DNA from: Lingula anatina
Taxonomy: Eukaryota; Brachiopoda; Lingulata; Lingulida; Lingulidae
Length of the DNA stretch: 64,000 nucleotides
NCBI RefSeq assembly: GCF_001039355.2
Contig: NW_019774436.1
Span: 159,339-223,338, forward strand
Direction: 5' to 3'
The number at the start of each line of letters is the position of its first letter. Positions within the stretch are counted from its first letter, which is position 1. The notes beneath the pieces are model-generated. The model did not search any database. It saw nothing but the letters and a program-made list of their open reading frames with translations, and was not told the origin of the DNA. Position numbers and translations under genes: made by a program. This document shows, piece by piece, positions 1 through 13,420 of this stretch.

Positions 1-995
1 AATTAGTCAGTGTATAAGGCTACAAGGAGTCAACATTGTTATCTACCCCTCTACTACATTCAAAATACTGTGAAATGACACTTTTGAGTCTCAGTGTAAT
101 AATACTCCAGTTAATTGATATGCAGTTGTTGAATTTAGATCCATACTCGTGTCCTTTGTTATAATTATCTTATACCATCTCAGTTGGAATTAAGCCATCA
201 ACAGTGGCCATCAAGAACAAGAGGGTGGATCACTCCTAAGTAACTGCTTATTGGTGAAAAGAAAAAAAAGATATTGATTTAACTGTTCATTAAATTACAC
301 ACATAAGTACAATTTACACATTGTAAAGGTTCTGAAAGCTTGATGTCTATTTGAAGTGTGACTTTTTCACCAAGAGCTGTGTGTTTGATGTTGAATGGGT
401 ATGTTTTATCTGCATGCTTTATGGTGCTGTCTTATTTACAATACAACACATCCGAATATTGTGTATGCATGTTACTACCTTTTGACAAGTTCAGTAACAC
501 TTGCTATGGTGCAGTGATATGAGGGCATTAGCCCTTTTTAAACAACTTATGAGTAGATGGTAATTTAATGGATGGATTATGAATGCTAACTGACAGTTGT
601 GTTATGTTTTTTGTGAATTGTGTGTCTTAGTAAGTTCTTCTGTTATAGTTACTATCTTTTATGAACAAGCTATAAAATTATAATCATTTCTATGTCTTCT
701 CATTAAGATATATTAGAATAAAAAGGTAACATCACTTGACTCATTTAAGGTGATAAAATAGCTATCGTGTTGGCAACATTTAATAATGTAAGTAAGAAAT
801 ATTTTCCAAAACAGTTTAGTTTGACCACTTAATCAAAATGCAGTTTGTTATTTGTGAACCAATATGACATTTCCAATTGTTCAAAATTATACATTTTAAC
901 CCAGACAGTAAAGTTAATTATTGTTTGATGTGATTTGGAAAAGGTATGTCAAACAGTCTTAAAACTGTTTTTGACAATATGATTTTCAATTTTAG
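1..995. other. Intronic sequence of CABLES, 5' of the first visible exon
   Basis: AT-rich non-coding DNA with no exon I can support. The first exon downstream starts in mid-protein after a splice acceptor at 994-995, so this stretch is read as an intron of CABLES. The 5' exons of the gene lie outside the window. Confidence 0.55.
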
Positions 996-3900
996 GGTCC
1001 ACACTTATTCATGCGAAAGGGAACGAGTTTCCAGGAAAAATCTCTTTAGTCAGTTTTCCACAGAGACAACAGCAAGTGCTGGAAGTTCTACAAGCAATTC
1101 TACCCTAGAGCAATTGGGTCAGTTTATAGGTAAAGATTTTGAAAGAAAAGCATTTAAATGACTTTTCTACTTTTTATTTAATTTAATAAACATAGGTTGA
1201 CTTACAATTTAAAAGGAATGAGAAATATATGTTCTTGATATAATGCAGTTAATGGATTGTTAATTTATCCTTCTTTTCAGGATACTGTTTATTGTGTGCA
1301 CATACATGGATGTGTAAGTACGCACATGTTTGTTTGTGTGTAGGTAGGTATTTTTTTTTTGCATTATATATTGAGACATGTTTTGCAAATTTTTATGGTC
1401 ATTCAGTGGAGCGCACTCGAGAGAGAATTCGACACAGGTCAAACTCAACATCCACAGAATCCTACTGTGAGTCCACTGTGGTTCAACCAAAAGGAGAAGT
1501 CAAGTATCATATGCCAAAAGAGAAAGTTTTCAGGGGAGAGAGGTGATTACATAGTGTCTACACATACTTATTTGTTGATGCAAATGTTTGAATATGAATT
1601 ACTTTATTATCATGCTTTCATTATTCATAGCTTTTAAAAATCTTCTATTTAGGCTTTGAATAATGAATTCTTTCGAGATCTCTTATTTGATTATAATGAT
1701 AATTTTAGTCATTAAGGGATTTTTAGCACATTAACTTTAGTCCATTAATTAACAGTACACTCTAATACTCTTCCCTAGTTTTGAAAGTATATAAACTATA
1801 TATAAAAATACAGTTTAAAACCACATGCAAATTTTTATATATTATGGTATTTTCCTTTGTTTCATAGGGTGATAGTTCTGTCCAAGAAAAAAGTGCCAGT
1901 CATAGCATATTCTGTGTTGCCATACACAAGACAAAGCCAACAAGGGATCCTAAATAAGTAAGTTCCTAACCAATGTTTGTAACAGGTATTTTTGTGCTTT
2001 CTGTCCTTGTGTCCTACTGACAAATATGTCCTCTTTCCAATCATTTTTATTTGTTTTCCTCATTCTAGTGGAACTTTGTTGAAGTTAAAGCAAGAAGAAA
2101 AATGTCAGTCTTTCATGTGTCTTGCTTTGAGGTCACATCAGGTATTTCTCAAATGAATTTATTTTAAACAAACATTTAGATAAGTAAACTGGTAGCAACA
2201 CTGTATTTTCTTTCACTAGATCAGAGGGATTAACAGAAACGTTTCGCACACGGCGTTACTCTGGCAACCGACCTCTGTCTGTGAGCCAGGAAGGTATCTT
2301 GGGACTTGGGCTGCAGGCAGTGGAACAAGTAGAAGATGGACAGGTAACACTTATTTAGACTGGTTCACATAATTAGGGGCCGATTGGGGCAGTCTTCTGA
2401 GTCTTCCGGAAGACAGTCAGTTTACATTGATGGTTACCTTATTTTTTCTGTCGGAAGACGGTCAAAAATGGAGGATGGATCATCAAATCTAATTTGGAAG
2501 ACTGTCAGCTCTGGATCCACCCTTGTTCATGAAGATTGTATCAGAAGTGGTTCTGGGATGAATATGCAACTTGATTAAGCAGTCAAATTTATAATTGGAG
2601 TTAACTTTTATTGTATCAAGGGCTGTCCTTCCTTACAATTTTATACCCTTATCAACAAACTACAAGTAGAGCATTGTTGTCCCTCTTAGTCATAATTTTT
2701 TGAAAATTTAGTATGTTTGTGCAAAAGATATATTAATTCATTGTTTCATTTGACTTTTATGTCTTTTCTATTTATGAACTTATCATCTGGATATTTTCTC
2801 TAGGATGTATCCTACAGTCAGTTCCTAGTCAGTTCTTCAGATCGACCACTGCAGCGTTTTTTATCTGCTGAAAGGATGCATTTGACTGGGGCAGACTCCG
2901 TTCCTGCTAGTCCTGGTAAGGGATTACTGCTAGAAATTTACTATTGCTAAAAGGCACACAGTGCATGTAAGGTCTTCCTTAAACAAAATTTTAATATTCT
3001 TGAAAATTTCCAAATTTTTCCTTAATCACCAATCTGTATATTATATCCAAAACCACTAACAGATTTACTATCCATACATCCGTTTTATAAAGTCTCGGCA
3101 GTATTATCTATTACTAATATTCTCTGCTTTGCTGGCTTTAGTTAGACATATGAATAAAAATGTTTCAATATACAATGATTAAAATTTAAATGTGCAAAAT
3201 GTGCATATATAGTTATGTTTATCTTGATAGTGATTACTCATTCAAACATTCTACACTGTACTGTTTATACCCCACATTTACGATAAAAAAAGTCATTTGG
3301 TTTATAGGCATTATGCTTTGAGTTGCTTTATCTTGTGCAGAAATTCCACTGAAAGGCACACAGGCCATGGAAGAATGGCTACGATTGTGCAGACGTAAGA
3401 TATTTGTTGTGAGGCATGTTGCTACATATGTTTAGCATTTGAATCTTGATTGAGCATTTTTGTCATTAATCCTGCCCACAGATTCATTGTTATACAAACA
3501 GATTTTTGTTTCCATATTGTGTGATCGTCTCATTTTCCTAGAAAGCGTGTTTTCTGATATATCATAACCTAGAATAGCAGTGATTCTAACTTGTTCCACC
3601 CATGGAATGAGTTTTTGTGCCAATGTGTAGTGTCCCTGTTGCCATTAAACAGTTTTTTTTGTATACAGTATATCTTTCAGTATATACATATGTACATGTA
3701 TGTGCTGGAACTCGCCTTTCCAGTTCTTCACACAAATATACATTTAAATCTTGGATCATTTTGTACAGAAATAAGTATTCAGTCCATTTATGCACTTTTG
3801 ACAGAAGGTTTACTTTTAATAAATTCAGATAATTTTTATATCACACACCCCCAACTCACCCTCAATCTATATTCTTGTGGATTGTCCCTAGTGCGACTTT

Positions 3901-4445
3901 AGTTTCCCTTTGTGTCCTTAAATACGTAAAAGATTGTTGCACTCTACCTGAGCACAATTTTCGTCTGTATGCATGGCAACTGAATGCTCTTCCAACCCAC
4001 AAGTAAAACACAAACATTTTTTTGTGTATGATTAGTTCCATTTCCATTATATAACATGATTTAAACCTTGATGTTATTTAGTGAAAGTGTGAAGGTGCAG
4101 TTCATTCCCTTTTGGTTTTGTTTGTTTTTTCATCTGAAGATTATGTCCCTTTTGTATATTTCTGTTATATTTCTTAACAGGAATGTGCTATTAATGTTTG
4201 GTTAAGTTCTTTGATACCCAATGCACATATTATCCCAACTCAGAAGTAAGAATAAAAACCCTTCTTAGACTAATGATATTTTGATATTTGCTGTAGTGTT
4301 CCTATTTGATCAGAATAACAGCAGTAAATATTGGTTTCTGTGCAAGTGAAATTCCGGGATTTATTGTTTCAAAGTTACTCAACAAATTTCAATAAGAAAG
4401 AAATTTGGAGAAAGATTAGGAACAAGGGAACTTAGATCCCCAAAC

Positions 4446-4495
<50 letters not shown>

Positions 4496-7070
4496 CTATC
4501 ATTTTTATTAAATGCGCAAAAGAGGAGACAAAAACTTAATACAAATCACAGAAATCATGTTTATGATTCACCACCTCTACCAGCATGGTGACCATTGCAT
4601 TTTTATTGCATTTTCCCTCAACAGGTCTGCAGCATGGTGCTCCCTTTTTCCGAAGTGGGTCACATGACCCAACCCTTTCACTCAATTGGGGAACGAGTAA
4701 TTTATCACATTCTCCTTTTCTGGATAAAGGTAAAGTGAAAGGATAGTTTGATTTTCTCCTGTTTAGTATATAGTATCATTTTAAAAGTATCATTTACAAA
4801 GGATTGCCAATATTACAGTAACCAAAAGGAATACTGTAATATTGAGAACTATTGCATTACAGCTCTTAAAGTGCATAGACATAGTATCATGTTTTGTTGT
4901 TAAACATGATACTACCTCTAGAATATCATCCCATATCAAAGAAAGTCAATGATAAAAAAATTAGAATACACATGGATTGTTAAATGGAAATCTTTAGATC
5001 TTTGAAAAAAATCCAGCATGATCAAGTTAGGCATGCCAAATGAATGAAAAAATTCATTTGAATGGGTGGTTTGGTTTTTGTTGATGTTGTTGGTACATTA
5101 GTTGCAAGTCTGTACATTAATATTGTTGCCTTTATTAAATGATTATATTAATGGAGTAGATAACCTCACATTCCTGCCACAATATTGTATGGTTTTAAGG
5201 TGATGTAATGATGTAGAAATACATGAAAATACTTAACTGCAGAGTTATAAACAAATATGACAAGGTTGTGTAAGTATGATGGATGTACTTTAGAATATTA
5301 AAAACACTATCATTTGAGATGAGATTTTTTAACCCTAATGTACCATACCATGTATCATTTTGACCACTGCTAAGCAGTATGAAATGTTAGATGTTTTGCC
5401 TTTTTTGGAAAAGAATGTCAAAAATATCCTATATAATTTGGTTTTACGACATATCAAGTATTACCATAAAATTTAATTCACTGCAAAATCTGATCAGCAG
5501 TATTTGATGGCGCATGAAAGATGCTGTAGTGAACCCAGTGAATTATTTCAGGGAAAACAAGAAGGAGATTTAAGATATGTTTGATGGTTATTTTCCAGTT
5601 GCAGAACACAGTTTGAGTGCAGACTTGTATGATCCCAATTCTTTAGATGATCCAGAGTTGAGAGCAGGCAAACACAGGACCTTACTGAACTTTCCTTCAT
5701 ACATAGTAAGTGTCCTGATACTTGGACAACTTTTACAAATGATGTCAAATGGCAATATGTATTCAACTTAAACTCATTCATAAATTGATTGAAAATTGCT
5801 ATTGAAATTGAAATTTAAAGCATATACAGACTGCAGGTTGTGCATTATAATTAAGCAGATAGTTTCTTGCAGTTGATTAAAATAGCAGTGTGTGCGATAA
5901 AGTTTTAATTCGACACGCATCATCAGTATGATCACCAGACATTCATCTCTTTTTCAGACATCAGTGATAGATTATGTGAAACCCTCTGATTTGAAGAAAG
6001 ACTTGAATGAACAGTTCAAGGAGAGGTTCCCACATGTAAACATCACACTCAGTAAATTAAGGAAGTAAGTTTTTTGCTTGTAATTTTTATTTTTTTACTT
6101 GAAATTGAGGATCTCTTGTACTCTTATACTCAATGTGTGGTTTGCAGTTAAAACATTATGACAGCAGATAACAAGTTGTATTAGGTTTTGCTTGCTTCAG
6201 TTAGTCAGTTCTTCAGAAATTTGTGCAGCATTTCATTTCATATGAATCATCTTTCAGTTTTAAATGCATGCTTTTATTTGATTGTTTGATTTTTTCAGCA
6301 TCAAAAAGGAAATGAAGAAAATTGTTTATGGGAAGGTGGGTTACATAAGGGTTCTTTGAATCTTAAATACAGTGGTTTAGTTTGTTTTGTAACAATGTGT
6401 TTTATAAATGACTTAATAACTGGTCTGCATCTGGAGCTTTCTATCACACAAATGGCACAATTTTGAGATGGAAACTGACAGACAATATGCATCTTGGACT
6501 CATGAAATGATATCCTCAATGATGATAATGTTTGGGATTTCAGTGCAATAAAAGAGACTACAGAGATTTGTGGGTTGTGGCTCAGTCATATGTGTACTTT
6601 GAAAAGTTGATATTAAAGGTAAGAATGCAGGTGTTATACATCCCACTAAGGATTAAAGGTTTTTTTTTTTTTTGTATACATATTTTTGTGGATATTTTTG
6701 CACCTTAGCACTTTTTTGGTAAAGAGCGATATTGTGCTTGATCAAAGAGCAATAAAATGCTTGATTAAATTAATTGAAAGTTTTTTTCAGTCAAAGTATA
6801 TTAATATCCTTGATACTGTTGATAAATGTGCTTTACATAATTTTCTCATTTAAACCATATGCAGTGTGTTTTCCATATTATCTTGTTTACAGGGACTGAT
6901 AAATAAACAGAACAGAAAGCTGGTGGCAGGTGCCTCTTTGATGTTATCTGCCAAGCTGAATGATGTCAAAGGAGGTGACTTCACTCATTTAATGGAGGTA
7001 AACCTAAAAATAATAACCAAATTTAATAGGCTGGATGTTGCAAAGAGACCAAGTTGAAGAAGATCCATTT

Positions 7071-7108
<38 letters not shown>

Positions 7109-7514
7109 GTGTATGAAATAAAGTGTCTGCATGCTAAGCGTTGATGAAGTCATATCATGGTTATTCATTGGATGTTTGTGTAGCATTAAAATTGTCAGTA
7201 TGTTCCATTTAGAAATATTTTGTTGTGAAGTGATAAAAGACTTCGTCAAGTGAATTTTCCTATAATATATACTGTCATTTGTTATGCCACGGTACTTGTG
7301 TAGATTTAACAGTAACAATATTTTTGCTACTACCAGTACTCTGTTCTTGATGTAGATTTATATCTGGATATTTCAGGAATTGGAAACTGTGTTTAGACTT
7401 CACAGGAAAGAGCTTGTTGCTTTTGAATTTGCCGTTTTGGTTGCACTGGAATTCTCCCTGCATTTGCCAGACTGCGAGATCTACCCACACTTCCAGAGAT
7501 TAGTTTATCAGTAG
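996..7514 (+). CDS. CABLES1: CABLES1/2 orthologue (CDK5 and ABL enzyme substrate), 3' part
   Basis: Adaptor protein that links cyclin-dependent kinases to non-receptor tyrosine kinases; the C-terminus is a cyclin-box-like fold. Exons: 996-1129, 1407-1542, 1868-1957, 2220-2343, 2804-2915, 3341-3394, 4625-4729, 5599-5705, 5958-6064, 6299-6335, 6544-6618, 6893-6997, 7377-7514 (TAG). All junctions keep frame. Recognition rests on the vertebrate-like C-terminal block: [13 protein letters not shown] (5958 exon), VYFEKL and [11 protein letters not shown] (6544 and 6893 exons), and [16 protein letters not shown] (last exon). Upstream, SVLPY and VSYSQFL match the linker of the family. The N-terminal exons at 996 and 1407 are weakly conserved and identified mainly by phase and position; the 54-nt exon at 3341 could be alternative. 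The choice between CABLES1 and CABLES2 cannot be made; most invertebrates have one gene. Confidence 0.93.
2375..2526 (+). repeat. Short interspersed element, copy 1 (second copy inverted at 28666-28833)
   Basis: About 150 bp in a CABLES intron that matches the reverse complement of 28666-28833 over most of its length. Shared blocks include GTCGGAAGACGGTCAAAA, TAATTTGGAAGACTGTCAG and a GTTTACAT(A/T)GAT stretch. It begins with AGGGGC, like the CAGGGGCG end of the other copy. It probably belongs to a non-autonomous DNA transposon family. Confidence 0.7.
4447..4493 (+). repeat. (CA)n microsatellite
   Basis: Uninterrupted CA dinucleotide run in a CABLES intron, upstream of the exon at 4625. Confidence 0.95.
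4808..4913 (+). repeat. Two adjacent small inverted repeats
   Basis: Two perfect hairpins lie side by side in a CABLES intron. The first has 13-bp arms (CAATATTACAGTA at 4808-4820 with its complement at 4832-4844). The second has 12-bp arms (AGTATCATGTTT at 4883-4894 with its complement at 4902-4913). They may be remnants of a palindromic element. No function is evident. Confidence 0.6.
7073..7108 (+). repeat. (GT)n microsatellite
   Basis: GT dinucleotide run in the last CABLES intron, with one GC interruption. Confidence 0.95.
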
Positions 7515-8692
7515 CCAATATGCTGTTGACTTTATTCTGCCATTTTAGATGTTCTTGTAATGATTGTCATTAAATCAGTGATTTTGGGGAGGTCCAGACT
7601 AGAGAGAGTTGAGATGCCAGGAGAACTGTACCTGTAGACTTTTATGAGATTAGATATCGTGAACAAAATCAATTTCTTTGAATGATTTGGTGAGGCCCCA
7701 CTGACTACCATTATATACCCAGATGGTTGATAATTATTTTTGCAGGTGTGAAGTCTCACAACTCATAAGGATAAACAGAGTTTGTGTAAAGTGTGTGCAA
7801 ATAATTAAGTAAACATGTGAGATTTCAAACCACCGGACTATAGTTTAAAAGTAAGTGAAGTTCCATGTGGCGTAACAATAGGTAATTTAAGGTGAATTGT
7901 GAAAGGATTTCACCTCATGCTTCGACTGATGTTCATTTCAGCTGGCATTGTTTTGTAAATTTGAGGATAGTACCATATTTTCTTTTTTGTTGTTGTTTTC
8001 AAATTGATCTGATTACAGTGTCTCTCAACACATGTCCCATGACTAATTTGTTTTGAGAAGTATGATTTAACAATGGCAGAGCATGCTTACTTCAGATGAA
8101 GAAGGGGGTGGTTGAAATACAAAATCAAATGGTAATTTTAAGTGATTATATTTTGAAATTCTGTACAGAAGTTATACAATTTGAATGCCCAGAAGTTGTT
8201 TTCACTAAGAGATGTTATTGTACATATTTTAAATAACACAAGAATCAAATAAGGGCAATTGTGCCCATGTTAAGTTACAAGTTACATGGTGCTTGGTGCA
8301 ATTTGAAGTGTTTATGCACAGAAGTTGTTTTGTAACATGCCAGGTGCTGTGAGTTATTGCAAATGACAACAGCTATTATTCTGTCCCAGAAAAAAAAAAG
8401 AGTCCCAAGCAACTTGAAAATTAAAAGATTTAAAAATGAAACGTATCATCTCTATATTAACATCAAAATTGTTCATCCATTGTTATGTTTCTGTTTCTAC
8501 TTTTGTAAAGAAACTGTTACTGGTTAAATGTTTTTGCCACATATCTTTTTTCTTTCAAATTAAATGGATATTTCCATTTTGAGGCATGAAATTATGTTTT
8601 ATATTATTTTTTATGGGGTATAATTTGTAATTAAGCTTGATATATCATGACATAAGTATTTATTAATTTTTTTTAATTTTTAAAAAATGATG

Positions 8693-8698
8693 AATAAA
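8693..8698 (+). terminator. Candidate poly(A) signal of CABLES
   Basis: Canonical AATAAA about 1.2 kb after the CABLES stop, followed by a T-rich stretch (TGTGTTTTGTCTCCTTTTC). It is the most convincing signal before the RFESD-A gene begins on the other strand. Confidence 0.5.
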
Positions 8699-8785
8699 CT
8701 CATCTTCTAAATGTGTTTTGTCTCCTTTTCAGCCGATGTTTTAATGCTCATTAATGATACAAGAAATTTGGTATGCTTGTTCAAC

Positions 8786-8791
8786 TTTATT
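8786..8791 (-). terminator. Candidate poly(A) signal of RFESD-A
   Basis: TTTATT on the + strand reads AATAAA on the minus strand, 374 nt beyond the RFESD-A stop codon. Confidence 0.45.
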
Positions 8792-9164
8792 TTAAACCAA
8801 TAGTCTCAAATGAAATCTATATTCCAGAGTCCAATTTCAAATGAAAAAATATGTTCTCATTCCATCAGACGAGTGGATGGTAATGTCGTGTACAACTTAA
8901 ACAATTTTTCGTATCCAAACGTCCGCAACATTTTGGAGTGGTGTGAGACAGGCTATGTGGTCCGTAGATGATGGATAACGTCCTTATCGCAGACATTTCC
9001 AATGCCTTCACGGAGAATTCACATGGCAAACTAGGTTTGCTAAACATTTGATCGATTTTTATACAGCCTACTAACCTAGTTTAATATACAAGTTATTAGA
9101 TCCACCCCCCCTCTCCGATCTTCCCTTTCTCCATCTCTCTCTCAACCTTAATTTGGCTTATTCC

Positions 9165-11321
9165 CTACCTCTTACTAAGCAAACCTAAACGTTTTTGTAA
9201 CGCCCACTCCCGCGCCTCGTTTTCTTCCCTCACACTTTGATATTTTTCTGTGTAATAATAATCCGACTCGTGCTTTTCTGGATCAGTGTTCAGAATGACG
9301 TATAAATTGCCATCTCTTTCGTGCACTTGATGCATTCGTTGCTTCTTTCCCAGGGATTTGTAAACTGGTGGATCCACGCCCTGCAGAAAAAAATGCCCTT
9401 TAGCGTAATCAGGCGAGATAAAAAAAAAAGAGGCCTCAAAATAATAATAACAATGCTTAAAATACGCATGAAATTTAAAGAAAATATAAAGTGGGACGAC
9501 CACGTTTCTTATAATAGGTTTCGCAGCATGTTTGCGTCCTCTACCCACCCCACCCTCTACGTGCAGCTTTTGGATCCATTACTGCAATTTCAAACAGATA
9601 ACTTGCGAAGTGACAGATCGTTGGATTGAACTTGGACACAGTATACTGGGCCCCAGGATTAACCCAACACACCAATGAAAATAAAAGCAAAGCGATATTG
9701 TTTCTTACTGTGTATCCGTATATCGCTTCTCCAGATGTCAGACACAGGCCATAATTGTGCCATGGACACACAATGCAGTTATATTTCCCCATTTCCTACA
9801 AAAAAAAATCCACAAATGAATATCAAGTAGCTATAAATGCATCTATGCATCATTTTAAGCACAAAGTGCAAAGCAAAAATTGAGCCGATCAAATAGCCGC
9901 GTTTCATAGATTAACAACAGTACTATCTCACTCCCTGATAACCACCACTAAGCATAGCAAAACCCCTGTAAATTACGGTCCTAATAAGTAGGATGAGGTT
10001 TACTTACCTCTATATCACCTGCTATAAGTGGTCCTCCTTGATCTTAAAAGAAAAAAACATAAAAACCACTATTAATGAAAACGTTGTACTCAATTGCATT
10101 TGCTTTATCAACCAAAATAAACTATATAAAATATAAATATTCGGAACTATTGCCCGATCGATAATCAGAATCTGATATTCTTACATTTGAAAGTGATCTT
10201 CCCAAATTTGCACGTTGCTGGGCACGAAAGGCGGTCGTGTTTGCGTCAATATTTGTAATAGCTGATTTCAATTAGTACTTGTGAGGGTGCATAAAGAGAA
10301 CTTTTTTCTCTGTTCATCGTTTCCGTGCTCACGTACTTACATATTTTTGCGCATGTCATTTTCACACGTCAACTTTGATCTTGATAAAAGCTTTTGCTTG
10401 CGTGCAACAGGATATATACAGTGCGATGTTACTTACGGAAACAAAACTGGTCCATAGCAGTGAATTCGCCCTTATAATGAAACAATAAAATTTCTCTTCC
10501 TTTTATATTGATCAGCTTCTTCCCCACTGCAATCAAATCTTCTTTGGAGCACGCTAAAACTGCTTCTTTTTCCTAAAATATCAGTGGAGTTTAAAAAAAA
10601 TCTGTTTGTAGACTTTGTTTATGTTACTTTGAGCTTAAGCTCCGACGCCAGCTACTCAATTTCAAATCTCTACATAGGTACGCTAGGGAACATAAAATGA
10701 ACATAACATGTAGTCGACTCTTTTCGGGGCACAATACTCCGGTTTCAAACTTAAAATCTGGAAAAAGAACAGTCCACCTTGCTGTTATAGCGTCTAAAAA
10801 TGTAGCTACCCCCACCNNNNNNNNNNNNNNNNNNNNNNNNNNNNNNNNNNNNNNNNNNNNNNNNNNNNNNNNNNNNNNNNNNNNNNNNNNNNNNNNNNNN
10901 NNNNNNNNNNNNNNNNNNNNNNNNNNNNNNNNNNNNNNNNNNNNNNNNNNNNNNNNNNNNNNNNNNNNNNNNNNNNNNNNNNNNNNNNNNNNNNNNNNNN
11001 NNNNNNNNNNNNNNNNNNNNNNNNNNNNNNNNNNNNNNNNNNNNNNNNNNNNNNNNNNNNNNNCCCCCCCCCCCACCCCCATCACGTCTAATCATGCAGT
11101 AATATTCGCACGTTAGGAAACATAGCGCACAACATAAAATCCCAACAAGCGCTTTAACAATTAACAAACATCCCACGACTTTGTAATAGCAACCAAATTT
11201 ATGGTATCTCACTACACAAATAATTCAAAATGATATTCTAATTTATGAATTAAGATCAACTACTATTTATCGCCATAAGAATAACGACCACAGAGAATTT
11301 TCTCACCTGCGCTGCGCCCAT
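9165..11321 (-). CDS. RFESD: Rieske [2Fe-2S] domain protein, RFESD family (paralogue A)
   Basis: Small soluble Rieske-type iron-sulfur protein of unknown cellular role, probably carrying electrons. Exons on the minus strand: 11321-11307 (ATG, MGAAQ), 10572-10437, 10042-10008, 9795-9709, 9380-9165 (stop). All phases fit and give 162 aa, close to human RFESD (about 157 aa). The two cluster-binding motifs are complete: C49-x-H51 (the codon for H51 is split across an intron, FCFHQGG) and C72-x2-H75 (CIVCPWH). An extra Cys at 69 occupies the position seen in the family. The C-terminal exon has the family motif KQR(M/I)H followed by a DSDYY-like tail. There is no signal peptide and no transmembrane segment. 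Intron 1 contains an N gap. The first exon is only five codons, so the start is inferred from a good splice donor and frame. Confidence 0.92.
10817..11063. other. Assembly gap (N run) in RFESD-A intron 1
   Basis: 247 N characters flanked by C-rich sequence (ACCCCCACC before, a run of C after). Poly-C/poly-G sequence is probably why the assembly broke here. Confidence 0.98.
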
Positions 11322-13420
11322 TTTTCGATGTTGATCAGTCTGATCAGTAATTCTACGTGAACTCAAAGAGGTATGCTTTCTTAAGAGTTTCGTGTGCAAA
11401 TCTGTTTTAGCTTGAAGACCACGGGTAATGTAATATGTCTGTAACGTTGCGGTACATTAATCATAGATGGTACGTGACTGAGAAAACGTACGCATTTCAC
11501 CCGCCGAGTTCACCGGGCATTACGGGCTAATGTGCGCCTATGTGTGCCCTCAAGGAAACAGGCGAGTTTGAGATACCGATCAACTTTGTGGTTTTCTTAA
11601 AAACTTCTTCGTGTAATTTTTAAAAATCAAGAAAGAAACAAATGTTGAAACAAAAACAGTTGTCTGTTGTGCTTCAATACAACACTGCTATATGGCAGAA
11701 AGACGAAGAATTTCCCTTCGGTAATACTTAATTCGTTGGCATAGGTGCCGGAAACCTTAATTGGGGGGAGGGGGGGGGGGCAGCCCCCGTCCACTTTTTT
11801 AAACAATTTTTTTTACTAATGGCTCGTTGAAGTATTACCACGTAGGCCAAGACCCCAGCAAACATAATTCATAATTTATTTTACCGTTATCCCTCGGCTT
11901 CAGTCGGTAATTGCTTTTTTTACCTGAATGGTAACCCAACCCCACCATATATAAAAGTAATGTATACGGGATTAACCAGCCAAAATAAATTTTCCGCGGA
12001 AAAAATATTTTCTCCTATTCTTGGAATTATTGTTCGATCCGTTCCAGCACTTGGATTCGAGGTTTTATTCCATTTTAATTCAATGATTTAGTTTTAAATG
12101 AGTGCCTTGCACATTTCAGAAGGGACTATCGACGTCAGGTACTTTTGTTTGAGGGTTGTATAGTCTGTAAGGTCTGAATTAGGAAATTTTAGTTGCTTTG
12201 CAGGTTATGTAAACCAAGTACTTATGGAGACGTAGGAAATATGACTTTGGGAATATTTCAAACGCGTACAGAATACCATAAATTGCTCTCTAAACGGCTT
12301 TAGTTGGCATTGCATCACTAAATTTGAGATTTTAACAGATAGCAGATTAGCATTTGTATTAGCAGATAGATGCATTGATGGACATCGTGGGCGGGAGGGA
12401 GTGTTTTAAATCAAAAGGTGGGATCAGCCTATTACCCTTCCAAATGGGCAGAATAGAAATCAATAGACAGAGAAATGTTTTACGCATTCACCACTACGAA
12501 ATGTCGCAAACTGCGTGCATGTTTCAATATTTTACTTTGCAGACTGTCATTGGTTACTGAAGCGTATCGCTTTTCAGAATCGTGACAGACATTGCTATAA
12601 TGCACTGCTGGCATAATTTTTGTATAAATCTTTCAATAATGACGACAGGCAGAGTTATTTCCAAGGCCAACAGCATAGGACACCCTCATCTTATTGTGGT
12701 TAAGAGGTAAAGGTTCGTAAGGGTCTTTTATAACCCTGCTTTGTTCCGTCTCTGAAATAACGTGCCGAAAGTGATGCACCAGAAATGTCACCCATTTAGC
12801 CATAGAACAATAATAATTAAAAGAATACATACGACTGCATATATTCTATTTTGACTTAAAATGAGGAATTACTTTGTTAGAAAAGATATTTCATTCACTT
12901 ATGCTCAACTATTATGGCAACGAGCCATCATTGCAAGATAAAAAAATTCTTTTTGTATGTATAATACACAAACATTACTAAACTGAAGAACCTCTTCAAG
13001 TCTTATTTAATAATAACCTATTATATATAGCTTCCAAAAAAGGACACAGTTGTTTTTCAATGAAAGGCATACATTACATATTAAGAAGTTAAAAAAAGAA
13101 CAAAAATGAAAAATATTAAAACTTTATTATTGCACATTTAAAGTCAAATGTAAAGTTTGAATTGTTTTGTATAATTATGAAGTTTTTTTATCACAGATGT
13201 TCCTTAGGGCAGTCAAAAGATGACTAAATATAATGTTGTTTCCCTTTTTTTTTTGAAAGTTAATGAAATCAACAGCAGTGTTCACGAGTTGCTGATTAAA
13301 AAAACTGAAAAATAATGAGAAATAGTTAAATGAAGTAATTTTCATGATTCTGTTTCATAAATCAAAGTCAGATTTAATCAAAGTTAGCTTTAGATAATCG
13401 ATTCATTAAAGGTAATACAC
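11322..13420. other. Intergenic region between RFESD-A start and PKD1L-A end
   Basis: Both flanking genes are on the minus strand. The right part holds the PKD1L-A 3' UTR with a candidate poly(A) signal at 13123-13128. A G-rich patch at 11762-11790 resembles the poly-G boundaries of interspersed elements. No exon was found. Confidence 0.6.
13123..13128 (-). terminator. Candidate poly(A) signal of PKD1L-A
   Basis: AATAAA on the minus strand, 293 nt after the TAA stop at 13421-13423. Confidence 0.55.

Larger units (their letters stand above)
7515..9164. other. Convergent 3' UTR region between CABLES and RFESD-A
   Basis: No coding exon seen. The region holds the CABLES 3' UTR (+) and the RFESD-A 3' UTR (-), with candidate poly(A) signals facing each other at 8693 (+) and 8786 (-). 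Confidence 0.7.

Noticed and set aside
2069-2141. Open segment with good AG and GT borders between two CABLES exons
   Set aside because: Its length (73 nt) breaks the frame into the well-conserved exon at 2220, whereas skipping it restores the phase. It is probably intron or a cryptic exon.
10624-11212. Long open frames across the N gap on both strands
   Set aside because: Most of their length is N. The flanking residues show no family similarity and lie inside RFESD-A intron 1.
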